Source: Erysipelotrichaceae bacterium
GTDB lineage: Bacteria; Bacillota_I; Bacilli_A; Erysipelotrichales; Erysipelotrichaceae
DNA length: 9,183 nt
NCBI GenBank assembly: GCA_017620435.1
Contig: JAFZQL010000090.1
Coordinates: forward strand, 1 to 9,183
Direction: 5' to 3'
A model generated the notes under the pieces. That model saw only the letters and a list, made by a program, of their open reading frames with translations, did no database searches and was not told the origin of the DNA. The first letter of the stretch is position 1, and the number at the start of each line of letters is the position of its first letter. Shown piece after piece: positions 1 to 6,031 of the stretch. The position numbers and the translations under genes are program-made.

Positions 1-750
1 GGAGGCGCAGGCATTTCGGCAGGCGCAGTCTTCGGATGCAACTACAAGTCGAAACAGATCGGCAGACCTTTGCGCTACAACACCAGATTCTGCAGGGACT
101 GGAGATACTGTTCCCTGCGCTCTTTGATTACGACGGGAGACCTTTACGGCGCCGATTTCTGTTACCGCATTGTTCCTTATGAACTGGATGTTTTTGACCG
201 TAAGACGTTCTCTGAGAATCCGATGGAATTCTATATCGGTGCAACGGATGTCGATACCGGGGAATGCATCTATCACAGATGCGAAAAGGGAGAGCTGGAG
301 GACGATCTGTGGATGCGGGCTTCCGCCTCGATGCCTCTGGTATCAAGGATCGTCGAAACAGACGGATATAAACTTCTTGATGGAGGGATCGCCAATTCCA
401 TACCATACCACTACATGAAGCAGATCGGCTATGAAAGAGATGTTGTGATCCTGACTCAGCCTCTGGGATTCGTGAAAAAGAAGAACAGTCTCATGCCTTT
501 GATGAAGATCCTTTACCGGAAGTATCCAAAACTGCTGGAGACCATGGCGAACAGACACATCCGCTACAATGAAGAAACGGCTGAAATCAGGAAGGACGAA
601 CTGGCAGGAAAGATCCTGGTCATCCGGCCTCCTGAACCGCTGAATATCGGCAAGACCGAAAAGGATCCTGATGAACTGAGAAGAGTTTATGAGATCGGCA
701 GGAAGGAAGCAGAAAAGAGACTGGAAGAAATCAAGAAATTCCTGAAATAG
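1..750 (+). CDS. Patatin-like phospholipase, YjjU-type (5' partial)
   Basis: The gene is open from the first base in frame 1 (249 codons, then TAG), so its start lies outside the window. The visible protein begins within the nucleophile elbow: GISAG at residues 4-8 fits GxSxG, with Ser6 as the catalytic serine. The partner Asp is in LLDGGIANSIP (Asp127), the DGG motif that completes the Ser-Asp dyad of patatins. RASASMPLVS and the C-terminal part (TQPLGFVKKK, RHIRYNEE, PPEPLNIGKTEKDPDELRRVYEIG) resemble the YjjU/RssA-like bacterial branch. The missing part should hold the oxyanion glycine loop. The family hydrolyses acyl esters of lipids, and the cytoplasm or membrane face is the likely site. 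The true substrate cannot be read from sequence. One base separates its stop from the next in-frame ATG, so the two genes are probably cotranscribed. No cyclic-nucleotide synthase lies beside it in the visible part, so a CBASS effector role has no support here. Confidence 0.92.
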   Translation, partial: GGAGISAGAVFGCNYKSKQIGRPLRYNTRFCRDWRYCSLRSLITTGDLYGADFCYRIVPYELDVFDRKTFSENPMEFYIGATDVDTGECIYHRCEKGELEDDLWMRASASMPLVSRIVETDGYKLLDGGIANSIPYHYMKQIGYERDVVILTQPLGFVKKKNSLMPLMKILYRKYPKLLETMANRHIRYNEETAEIRKDELAGKILVIRPPEPLNIGKTEKDPDELRRVYEIGRKEAEKRLEEIKKFLK

Positions 751-763
751 AATGGAGAAGCAT

Positions 764-1249
764 ATGACATTGATTATTGAGAGCGTTGTACTGTGTCTGA
801 TATTTACCCTGATGGTATATCTGATGTCCAGAGATCCGATCAAGACGGTATACAACTATCCGCCGAAGATTCAGGAAAGAGTAAAGTCTCTGGAAGAATA
901 CAAAGACAAGATTCCTACCAATGAAAACAAGATCGTCATCAAACTGTTCGCCTGCGTCGTTTTTCTGGCGATCCTGGCTTTTGTTTTGAAATATGTGAAT
1001 GGCTGTGATACATTCATCGAAGCGTTCGGCTACGGCTTTCTGCTGTGGACGATCGTGAATCTCTACGATGCGATCGTGCTGGATATCATCTGGTTCTGCC
1101 ACGACAAGCACTTCGTGCTCAAGGGAACGGAAGACATGGTGGAGGAATATCACAACTACGCTTTCCATCTGAAAGGTTTTCTGATCGGTGAAGGGCTGGC
1201 GCTTGTCATCTGTGCTTTGGCAGGACTGGTCGTACAGTTCGTTCTGTAA
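764..1249 (+). CDS. Four-helix integral membrane protein, unknown function
   Basis: The protein has 161 residues and is highly hydrophobic. Four likely membrane helices lie at about residues 3-21, 56-74, 80-108 and 138-161. A charged loop (about 22-55, with PPKIQERVKSLEEYKD) lies between the first two. I chose ATG 764 because GGAG at 754-757 sits 6 nt before it; the ATG at 752 overlaps that same GGAG and has no site of its own. The loop between helices 3 and 4 holds CHDKHFVLKGTEDMVEEYHNY. Its Cys, His, Asp and Glu residues could bind a metal, but that is speculation. I do not recognise the family and assign no function. It follows the patatin-like gene almost without a gap and is probably in the same transcript. 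Its TAA is directly followed by the ATG of the radical SAM remnant. Confidence 0.75.
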   Translation: MTLIIESVVLCLIFTLMVYLMSRDPIKTVYNYPPKIQERVKSLEEYKDKIPTNENKIVIKLFACVVFLAILAFVLKYVNGCDTFIEAFGYGFLLWTIVNLYDAIVLDIIWFCHDKHFVLKGTEDMVEEYHNYAFHLKGFLIGEGLALVICALAGLVVQFVL

Positions 1250-1315
1250 ATGGAATTTGTAGAAGCAAAAACCATCCTCTCTAAAGTAGTATCGAAAGGT
1301 GCTGATGTGTTTTAA
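1250..1315 (+). pseudogene. N-terminal remnant of an SPL-type radical SAM protein
   Basis: A 21-codon reading frame begins with the ATG directly after the previous stop (TAAATGG) and ends at TAA 1313-1315. Its first residues, MEFVEAKTILSKV, match from memory the usual opening of spore-photoproduct-lyase-like radical SAM proteins: M-[EN]-[FY]-x-x-AKTI[LV]-S. In intact members this is followed by a WFG/DYNMN stretch and then an RGCxHGCxYC iron-sulfur motif. None of these appears after the remnant in any forward frame that I checked. I infer that a full radical SAM gene once followed the membrane protein, coupled by the stop/start junction, and lost everything after about codon 20. The alternative is a real microprotein or a chance match. 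No ribosome binding site is visible, although coupling could replace one. Confidence 0.55.
1257..1292 (+). promoter_or_regulatory. Weak candidate promoter for the acyltransferase gene
   Basis: TTGTAG (1257-1262) and TAAAGT (1282-1287) or the adjoining TAGTAT (1287-1292) could be -35 and -10 boxes. The first pair has a long 19-base spacer and no extended -10 element. No terminator separates the acyltransferase gene from the genes before it, so read-through from upstream is equally possible. Confidence 0.2.
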
Positions 1316-1337
1316 TGGATATATGGTGGAAGAAAAG

Positions 1338-2402
1338 ATGAATAAAAACAGATTATTAGGTCTGGATGTGATTAAAACGATCGCAATGCTTTTTGTGATC
1401 GCCATTCATATTCCTTTATACCGTTATGATTTTGTCAGTGATCATAGTATCGGTGTTTTCGTACAGTATGCCTTAAGGATGATCAGTAAAGGAGTACCTT
1501 TGTTCTTTGCAGTAAACGGGTTCCTGCTGCTGAGAAGAAACGAACTTTCGATCGACAGGCACTGCAGAACGATGCTGAAGATATTCCTGCTGCTGGTTTT
1601 TTGGGGACTGTTTCTGATCCTGATCAATCTCCTGTATGACGGAACGCCGATCAACAGAAGTCTGATCATTGATCTGTTTCTAAAAACAAAGGGAGGTTCT
1701 CTCTATACCGGAGAACTGTGGTTTTTACAGGCGCTGTTTGCCGTATATGCCATCTATCCTTTTTTATGGCTGTCCCTTCATAAAGAAAGAAAACTGTACT
1801 TTGTTCTGTTTGGCCTTCTTCTGTGCTTTGCCTGTATCGATGAATTTCTGAATATCACAACATCTGTACTCAACAACCAGATACATATCGAACACCTAAA
1901 TCATCTGAATCTGTTTATCGGCAGACTGAAACTGATTGATGCGTATGAATGGGACGTTCTGTATTTCATGTCAGGCGGACTCGTTTCACTGTATAGCGAA
2001 GAGATTCAGAAAAGAAAGATGCTGTTTACAGTGATCTGGTTCGTGGTGTGGCTGTCTTTCTTCTTCCTTAGCATCTATATCAGCACAAAAAAGAATCAGC
2101 TGTTTGTTCAGTTTATTGACAACAGTTCGATCCTTCAGCTGATATCCATCTTCTTTGTATTCTCTATCTGTCTGGGTCTAAAGAACACAGGAGCAGCAGG
2201 AAAGCTGTTCTCCCAGATCGGTTCAAATACATTCGGGATATATGTAACGCATCAGTTTTTTATCAGGATCTCCAGACTGCTGATACCTCAGGATCTGTTT
2301 GTAGAGAGATTTCTGATCATGTTAATGGCACTCGCTTTCAGTTTCTTCTTTACAAAGATCATGAGAAGAATACCTTATCTGAAACACCTGTTTGAACTGT
2401 AG
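1338..2402 (+). CDS. Acyltransferase 3 family membrane protein
   Basis: The protein has 354 residues and about ten hydrophobic helices, typical in length and layout for acyltransferase 3 (PF01757). The N-terminus has the family pattern LDVIKTIAMLFVIAIHI, where Asp10 and His24 fit the conserved LDxxR...H motif; the usual Arg is Lys13. Near the C-terminus, SNTFGIYVTHQFF matches the late helix motif with a conserved His. These enzymes move acyl groups, often acetyl from acetyl-CoA, onto extracytoplasmic sugars or envelope polymers; the acceptor here is unknown. I chose ATG 1338 because GGTGGA (1325-1330) lies about 7 nt upstream. The in-frame ATGs at 1299 and 1323 lack a good site. Two sampled 60-base lines (1741-1800 and 1861-1920) are each about 37% GC, against about 43-57% in sampled neighbouring lines. 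It directly follows the radical SAM remnant, which suggests local replacement. It ends before a strong terminator. Confidence 0.92.
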   Translation: MNKNRLLGLDVIKTIAMLFVIAIHIPLYRYDFVSDHSIGVFVQYALRMISKGVPLFFAVNGFLLLRRNELSIDRHCRTMLKIFLLLVFWGLFLILINLLYDGTPINRSLIIDLFLKTKGGSLYTGELWFLQALFAVYAIYPFLWLSLHKERKLYFVLFGLLLCFACIDEFLNITTSVLNNQIHIEHLNHLNLFIGRLKLIDAYEWDVLYFMSGGLVSLYSEEIQKRKMLFTVIWFVVWLSFFFLSIYISTKKNQLFVQFIDNSSILQLISIFFVFSICLGLKNTGAAGKLFSQIGSNTFGIYVTHQFFIRISRLLIPQDLFVERFLIMLMALAFSFFFTKIMRRIPYLKHLFEL

Positions 2403-2467
2403 GAAACCAATTGATAAATAGTGCTGTATGCCGGAGGTTCAACTGTTCCTAAAACAGATGAAACAAT

Positions 2468-2497
2468 AAAAAGCCTTATTCAAAGGCTTTTTCTTTG
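2468..2497. terminator. Bidirectional intrinsic terminator
   Basis: A perfect 10-bp stem is formed by AAAAAGCCTT (2468-2477) and AAGGCTTTTT (2483-2492), with a 5-base loop ATTCA. On the + strand a TTTTTCTTT tract follows for the acyltransferase gene. On the - strand the complementary A run gives a T tract, 11 nt after the 3' end of tRNA-Gly. It therefore ends both convergent transcripts. Confidence 0.9.
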
Positions 2498-2503
2498 TAA
2501 GTA

Positions 2504-2577
2504 TGGAGCAGGTGAGGGGAATCGAACCCCCGTTGCAACCTTGGGAAGGTCGAGTTCTACCATTGAACCACACCTGC
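2504..2577 (-). tRNA. tRNA-Gly (anticodon CCC), CCA encoded
   Basis: The reverse complement folds as a complete 74-nt tRNA. The acceptor stem is GCAGGTG/CACCTGC. The D arm is GTTC-AATGGTA-GAAC. The anticodon stem is CGACC/GGTTG with loop TTCCCAA, giving anticodon CCC at positions 34-36. The variable region has 4 nt (CAAC). The T arm is GGGGG-TTCGATT-CCCCT with one G-T pair. The discriminator is T and the CCA end is encoded (2506-2504). A CCC anticodon reads GGG, a minor glycine codon in these genes, where GGA and GGC dominate. The 5' end lies 5 nt after the cca stop codon on the same strand, and a terminator follows 11 nt after the 3' end. Because CCA is encoded, the Cca enzyme would be needed only for repair of this tRNA. 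Confidence 0.97.
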
Positions 2578-2582
2578 ATTAC

Positions 2583-3950
2583 CTATATCTTAACACGTTT
2601 TTTAAACTGAGCCAAAGTCTGTTTCAGGGCAGAATCCTTTTCTACGCCTGCCAGTCTGAGCTTATGCGCATACTCCAGGATCTGCGTAAAAGATTCATCC
2701 GGTTCCAGTCCGGCATCGATCAGGTCCTTGCCTGTCACGTAAGGACGGCTCATGGTTTCTTTGTATATTTCATATCTTTCAAACAGGAAATCGTTGCTGT
2801 CGGTAAAGACGTCGCTTCCCATGATCAGAGGCTTGTCAGCCATGGACATGTAGATCAGATCTACAGGCTCATCCGCCTGATCGAACATCCTGTTGGTCGT
2901 CTTGATCGGAGCCTTGTCATGGTATACAGCATTCGGTTTCATGTGCAGGGAGGTCATATTCACAACATAATGGATCAGGCCATGTTCATTGCTTATCCTG
3001 CCTAAAAACGATCTGATCAAAGGAAGTCCCTGATTCTCGTGGTCGTAGGCGTGGATCCTGCCGTTTTTCTCGCTGGTCGTAACGATTTTACCGAAGTCGT
3101 GGCACAAGGCAAGCAGTTCAAAACGGAAAGGATCGGAGACCTTATCCCGGTATGCTGAAGCGCGGTCCACCACTTCCATTGTATGGATCCATACATCTCC
3201 TTCCGGATGATAGATCGGATCCTGTCTGACACCGATCAGCTGTTTCACTTCCGGAAACCAGACATCCAGCTGATCCATCTGTCTCAGCGTTTCAAAGAAG
3301 ATCGAAGGTTTTCTGCCTTTTACCAGAGCTTTCTTCAGTTCCTCTTCAATTCTCTCTTTCGACAGGGTCGACAGGTTGATCGTCTTGCACAGTTCCAGCG
3401 TATCCGGATCGATACTGAACGCGAATCTTGACGCAAACTGGGCAGCCCTTAAGACTCGTAAAGGATCTTCGATGAATGTCTCGGGATCTACGCAGCGCAG
3501 TATCCCGTTCTCCAGATCTTCTCTTCCGTGGAACGGATCGACGACTTCTCCGGTCAGCACATCTTCCATCATCGCATTGACGGTAAAGTCTCTTCTTCTG
3601 GCAGCTTTCTCATACCCGATGAAAGGATCTACCGTGATCTCGAAGTCCCGGTGTCCTTTTCCTGTTGCGGTCTCTTTTCTCGGCATGGCGATATCCACGT
3701 CGTATCCTCTCAGCATGTATACGCCGAAGCTGCTGCCGACTGTTTCCGGTTTTCCGAACTCTTCCAGAATGGCATACAGTTTCTGCGGTTCAATGCCGTG
3801 TACCTCGATATCAAGATCCTTGTTTTCGATGGAAAGCAGCCGGTCTCTGACATAGCCTCCCACATAAAAAGCTCTGCCACCGGCATCCTTCACTTTCTCG
3901 GCGATCCTTGTGCAGATTTCTTTGTTTAAGGAAACATTTTTACGATTCAA
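2583..3950 (-). CDS. cca: CCA-adding tRNA nucleotidyltransferase with HD domain
   Basis: This class II nucleotidyltransferase adds or repairs the 3' CCA of tRNAs from CTP and ATP in the cytoplasm. In TTG-start numbering (455 aa) the motifs run in order. GGYVRD (31-36) is followed by DLD with the metal-binding Asp45 and Asp47. Next come RRRDFTVNAM (118-127), EDPLRVLRAAQF (161-172, the base-recognition EDxxR motif) and SKERIEEEL (197-205). After these comes a C-terminal HD phosphohydrolase-type domain with H256 in WIHT and H284-D285 in CHDFGK. The HD domain is the E. coli-like type. An ATG at 4022 would add 24 residues of poor conservation. I prefer TTG 3950-3948 because AAAGGA lies 6 nt before it and the extended -10 promoter lies downstream of the ATG. 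PolyA polymerases share the fold, so the exact reaction rests on family likeness and on the adjacent tRNA gene. Confidence 0.93.
   Translation of the reverse strand: MNRKNVSLNKEICTRIAEKVKDAGGRAFYVGGYVRDRLLSIENKDLDIEVHGIEPQKLYAILEEFGKPETVGSSFGVYMLRGYDVDIAMPRKETATGKGHRDFEITVDPFIGYEKAARRRDFTVNAMMEDVLTGEVVDPFHGREDLENGILRCVDPETFIEDPLRVLRAAQFASRFAFSIDPDTLELCKTINLSTLSKERIEEELKKALVKGRKPSIFFETLRQMDQLDVWFPEVKQLIGVRQDPIYHPEGDVWIHTMEVVDRASAYRDKVSDPFRFELLALCHDFGKIVTTSEKNGRIHAYDHENQGLPLIRSFLGRISNEHGLIHYVVNMTSLHMKPNAVYHDKAPIKTTNRMFDQADEPVDLIYMSMADKPLIMGSDVFTDSNDFLFERYEIYKETMSRPYVTGKDLIDAGLEPDESFTQILEYAHKLRLAGVEKDSALKQTLAQFKKRVKI
2587..2615 (-). promoter_or_regulatory. Candidate tRNA-Gly promoter inside the 3' end of cca
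   Basis: On the - strand, TTGGCT (2615-2610) and TAAGAT (2592-2587) are separated by exactly 17 bases. A TG (2595-2594) one base before the -10 box makes it an extended -10 promoter. A start about 7 nt further on would fall within a few bases of the tRNA 5' end. That is the short leader expected of a separately transcribed tRNA. Both boxes match consensus at 4 of 6 positions. Confidence 0.5.
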
Positions 3951-3956
3951 AACAGA

Positions 3957-3962
3957 TCCTTT
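3957..3962 (-). promoter_or_regulatory. Ribosome binding site that sets the cca TTG start
   Basis: AAAGGA on the - strand is followed by 6 nt and then TTG (3950-3948). The in-frame ATGs at 4022 and 3989 lack such a site and fall before or within the predicted -10 box. Confidence 0.65.
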
Positions 3963-3987
3963 CCGGGAAACATCCCCGTTCCTTATC

Positions 3988-4016
3988 ATTGTATCAGTTC
4001 CTGAAGCAATTAAAAC
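3988..4016 (-). promoter_or_regulatory. Candidate extended -10 promoter of cca
   Basis: The - strand reads TGATACAAT (3996-3988): a TACAAT -10 box (3993-3988) with TG one base upstream. A 17-base spacer leads to GTTTTA (4016-4011), a poor -35 box, as is common for extended -10 promoters. A start near 3981 gives a leader of about 31 nt before the TTG start. It would leave the longer ATG frame untranslated. Confidence 0.6.
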
Positions 4017-4059
4017 AGCCATGTCTGTTCAATTCCTATCCTATAGAAGAGACTTTGCG

Positions 4060-4081
4060 TGATACAATTTAGAATAAGGAG
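4060..4081 (+). promoter_or_regulatory. Extended -10 promoter and ribosome binding site of the seven-gene operon
   Basis: TGATACAAT (4060-4068) is the same 9-base element as in the divergent cca promoter. The -10 box is TACAAT 4063-4068. The region 17 bases upstream (CCTATA, 4040-4045) is a poor -35 box. AAGGAG (4076-4081) is the ribosome binding site, 8 nt before ATG 4090. The predicted start near 4075 leaves a leader of only about 15 nt. Confidence 0.6.
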
Positions 4082-4089
4082 TTATCAAT

Positions 4090-4458
4090 ATGAATCAACT
4101 GTTGTTCCGCTTTGAATGTCTTGACGGTACTTACGATTTTGAAGCACAGTTTGAAGAGAACGGACTGCATTACGAAATACAGTCGACGATTCCTGAACTG
4201 GAGAGTCTTTCAGGTACGCTGGATGAAACGGAAACATTCCTCAAACAGCTGGAACTGGCACAGATCGAGAAATGGGAAAGAAACTATCCCGCTGAAGGTA
4301 CACCGATCGAGGATGCGGTAAAGTGGCAGGTTAAACTGGTCAGGGACGGCAAAGAATATGTAACATCAGGAGAGGAATCTTATGAGCCTTACTGTTATGA
4401 ATATCTGATCAGAGCACTGATGTGCTGCGACGGGAAGGCGGAATATTTCCTGATTTAA
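4090..4458 (+). CDS. Small acidic hypothetical protein, first gene of operon
   Basis: The protein has 122 residues, no signal peptide and no membrane helix, so it is probably cytoplasmic. It begins MNQLLFRFECLDGTYDFEAQF and has an acidic, beta-rich look. The central stretch IEKWERNYPAEGTPIEDAVKWQVKL followed by TSGEESYEPYCYEYLIRAL resembles a pattern I recall in small Firmicutes proteins of unknown function. In that pattern a W...Y run and an acidic turn precede W-x-V/L-x-L, and a G-x-x-x-YP-like segment comes before a final helix. I cannot name a family. Cys97, Cys112 and Cys113 are present but form no clear metal site. The start ATG 4090 has AAGGAG 8 nt upstream. The next gene starts 16 nt after its stop, so it is probably cotranscribed with it. 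Function unknown. Confidence 0.8.
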   Translation: MNQLLFRFECLDGTYDFEAQFEENGLHYEIQSTIPELESLSGTLDETETFLKQLELAQIEKWERNYPAEGTPIEDAVKWQVKLVRDGKEYVTSGEESYEPYCYEYLIRALMCCDGKAEYFLI

Positions 4459-4474
4459 CGATAAAGGGGATACT

Positions 4475-5086
4475 GTGGATAAGTTTGCGGTGTGGATGTA
4501 TTTTATCCTGTTGGGAGCGCTGACGGTGTATGTCTGTGTCATTGAAGACATCAGGACGAAGATGTCGCCGGAACAGACGGTCTGGGCCAGGATCGAAAAG
4601 AAGTACGTGGAAAAGGGAAACGAGGGTGAATACCCTCATTTCGGCAAGCGTTACTGTCTGGATCTGATCAGAAGCGACGGCAGACCTTTCAAGGCTGAAG
4701 TAACCCGGAAGAAATACAGAAGATATGCGACAGGCGATACCGGCAGACTGACTTTTCAAAGAGACCGTTTTGTTTCTTTTGTGAAGGATGACAAGTATAT
4801 CGACAACAAGGAAGACAAGGAAAGGCTGATCGATACGGCGATCAAGATCCTGGAGAAGAACAGACTGACGGATCAGGGCGGCCGTACGGAAGCGGAGTTC
4901 GCCTATTTTGAAAAATACAAGAAAAAGAAACGCGACCGCATCAGAGCGCTGTTTAAGATCATCCGTAAGAAGGGGGAAGAGGTCTTCTATTTCAGAGTGG
5001 AAGGCAGCAGGATCCTGCTTCTGAATCTGGATGAAGAACAGTACAAGGAAATGGTAAAGACCTATTACCACGGGGATGACGAATAG
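4475..5086 (+). CDS. Membrane-anchored DUF2500-like protein with extra C-terminal domain
   Basis: The protein has 203 residues and starts at GTG 4475, with AGGGGA (4465-4470) 4 nt before it. One N-terminal membrane helix lies at about residues 5-23. Residues about 38-102 match my memory of DUF2500: V-x-A-[RK]-I-x-K-K, then FGKRYCLDLIRSDGRPFKAEVTRKKY, then the hallmark GDTGRLTFQRDRFVSF. The pattern GDxGxLTxQGxRFxxF is nearly complete, but the usual Gly after Gln is missing, giving QRDRF. Members are small membrane-anchored beta proteins of unknown role. The C-terminal half (about 103-203) goes beyond typical DUF2500 length. It holds a highly basic stretch (KYKKKKRDRIRALFKIIRKK) and a final segment VFYFRVEGSRILLLNLDEEQY. 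I do not recognise this part. The stop lies 3 nt before the lipoprotein start, so translation is probably coupled. Confidence 0.75.
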   Translation: MDKFAVWMYFILLGALTVYVCVIEDIRTKMSPEQTVWARIEKKYVEKGNEGEYPHFGKRYCLDLIRSDGRPFKAEVTRKKYRRYATGDTGRLTFQRDRFVSFVKDDKYIDNKEDKERLIDTAIKILEKNRLTDQGGRTEAEFAYFEKYKKKKRDRIRALFKIIRKKGEEVFYFRVEGSRILLLNLDEEQYKEMVKTYYHGDDE

Positions 5087-5089
5087 AAA

Positions 5090-6031
5090 ATGAAGAAAAC
5101 ACGCAACAGAACAATAATCCAGCTGATCACCGTAAGCTTTTTTGTGTTTCTTTTGCTTCTGACGGGATGCAGGAAAAAGGAAGAACCGGAAGAGGTTTCC
5201 GAGCCGGTAGAAGAGGTACAGGAAACCCAGACGGATGAGCAGATCCCGGAAGAAGAAACGGAGCCGGAAGAAGAGATCGTTCCGGAAACGGCTGAACCGG
5301 AAGCACCTGTATTCTATGAGAAAGCGAAGATCGTCTATTTGGGCTGTACCGGGGAAGACCGGGATCTTGATGCCATTCTGGAAAGAGCTGCCGACAGGAT
5401 GCATCTAAGCGCAGTCAAAAACATAAAGAAAGATCATATCATCTATGGAAAACAGGGCGAGGAAGACAACGTCTATCTGATCATCCCGGAAAAGGATATC
5501 ACTTTAACGATCGCTTCCTTCCCGGATATGTCCAAGACCTATTACCGTGAAGAAAACAGCGGACCGGTGATCTATGTTGAAAAGAACGATGTCATGAATA
5601 TCGGTTCCGTCTTTACGGCTGTAAGACCGGATGACAGAAGCGAAGCGCAGCAGTTCTATATCGGCATCGATCCTAGCAACAATGTTCTGTTTGTGAACGA
5701 TGCGATCTCGCAGGGAGTCGACGATCAGAGCGACTATGATATCTTCGATGAGAGCGAGCTCAAGGACTACGCTTCCATGTATGAATACTATCTCTATCAT
5801 GAAGCGCCGGGCGCATCGGAAGATCTCGAAGATGACAACTATACGATCGGCGGATCGGGATATCTGCTTCTGAATGACAGACTTTATGTTTCATATCTGA
5901 TCCAGGAAACCTATAATCCGGATAAGAGCTATCAGTATGCGATCCGTTACGATGAACCAAGCAAGACGATGGAATATATGATCTGTCTGGACGGTTCAGG
6001 CAAGAAATGGATCGAAATGGGCGGAGAATGA
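5090..6031 (+). CDS. Acidic lipoprotein, unknown function
   Basis: The product has 313 residues. A signal peptide with basic start (KKTRNR) and hydrophobic core ends in the lipobox LTGC, with Cys27 as the lipidated residue, so the protein is held on the outer face of the membrane. Residues 28 to about 72 form a Glu/Pro-rich linker (PEEVSEPVEE, PEEEIVPE) that is probably extended. The rest is a globular domain from about 73 to 313, beginning YEKAKIVYLGC and ending DGSGKKWIEMGGE. It has many Asp and Tyr residues and no motif I can name. The start has no good Shine-Dalgarno: GGGGATGA lies about 13 nt away, within the end of the previous gene. Translation therefore probably depends on coupling. 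The final ATGA overlaps the flavodoxin start. Function unknown; a substrate-binding or sensing role is only a guess. Confidence 0.85.
   Translation: MKKTRNRTIIQLITVSFFVFLLLLTGCRKKEEPEEVSEPVEEVQETQTDEQIPEEETEPEEEIVPETAEPEAPVFYEKAKIVYLGCTGEDRDLDAILERAADRMHLSAVKNIKKDHIIYGKQGEEDNVYLIIPEKDITLTIASFPDMSKTYYREENSGPVIYVEKNDVMNIGSVFTAVRPDDRSEAQQFYIGIDPSNNVLFVNDAISQGVDDQSDYDIFDESELKDYASMYEYYLYHEAPGASEDLEDDNYTIGGSGYLLLNDRLYVSYLIQETYNPDKSYQYAIRYDEPSKTMEYMICLDGSGKKWIEMGGE

Noticed and set aside
1..750. Patatin-like protein as an anti-phage (CBASS) effector
   Set aside because: No nucleotidyltransferase of the CD-NTase type or other defence gene is beside it in the visible part, and the motifs fit the housekeeping YjjU-like branch.
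731..1405. 224-codon - strand open frame
   Set aside because: It is the antisense of the four-helix membrane gene and the start of the acyltransferase gene; no coherent domain and no operon context.
2504..2577. tRNA-Gly as an integration site of a mobile element
   Set aside because: There is no integrase, no repeated tRNA 3' end and no phage gene nearby.
2421..3005. 194-codon + strand open frame across the tRNA and the end of cca
   Set aside because: It runs through the tRNA gene and antisense to a clear cca coding region; its protein has no family features and its start has no ribosome binding site.
4409..5404. 331-codon - strand open frame
   Set aside because: It is antisense to the DUF2500-like and lipoprotein genes and shows low-complexity Phe/Leu/Arg content, typical of the complement of Glu/Lys-rich coding sequence.
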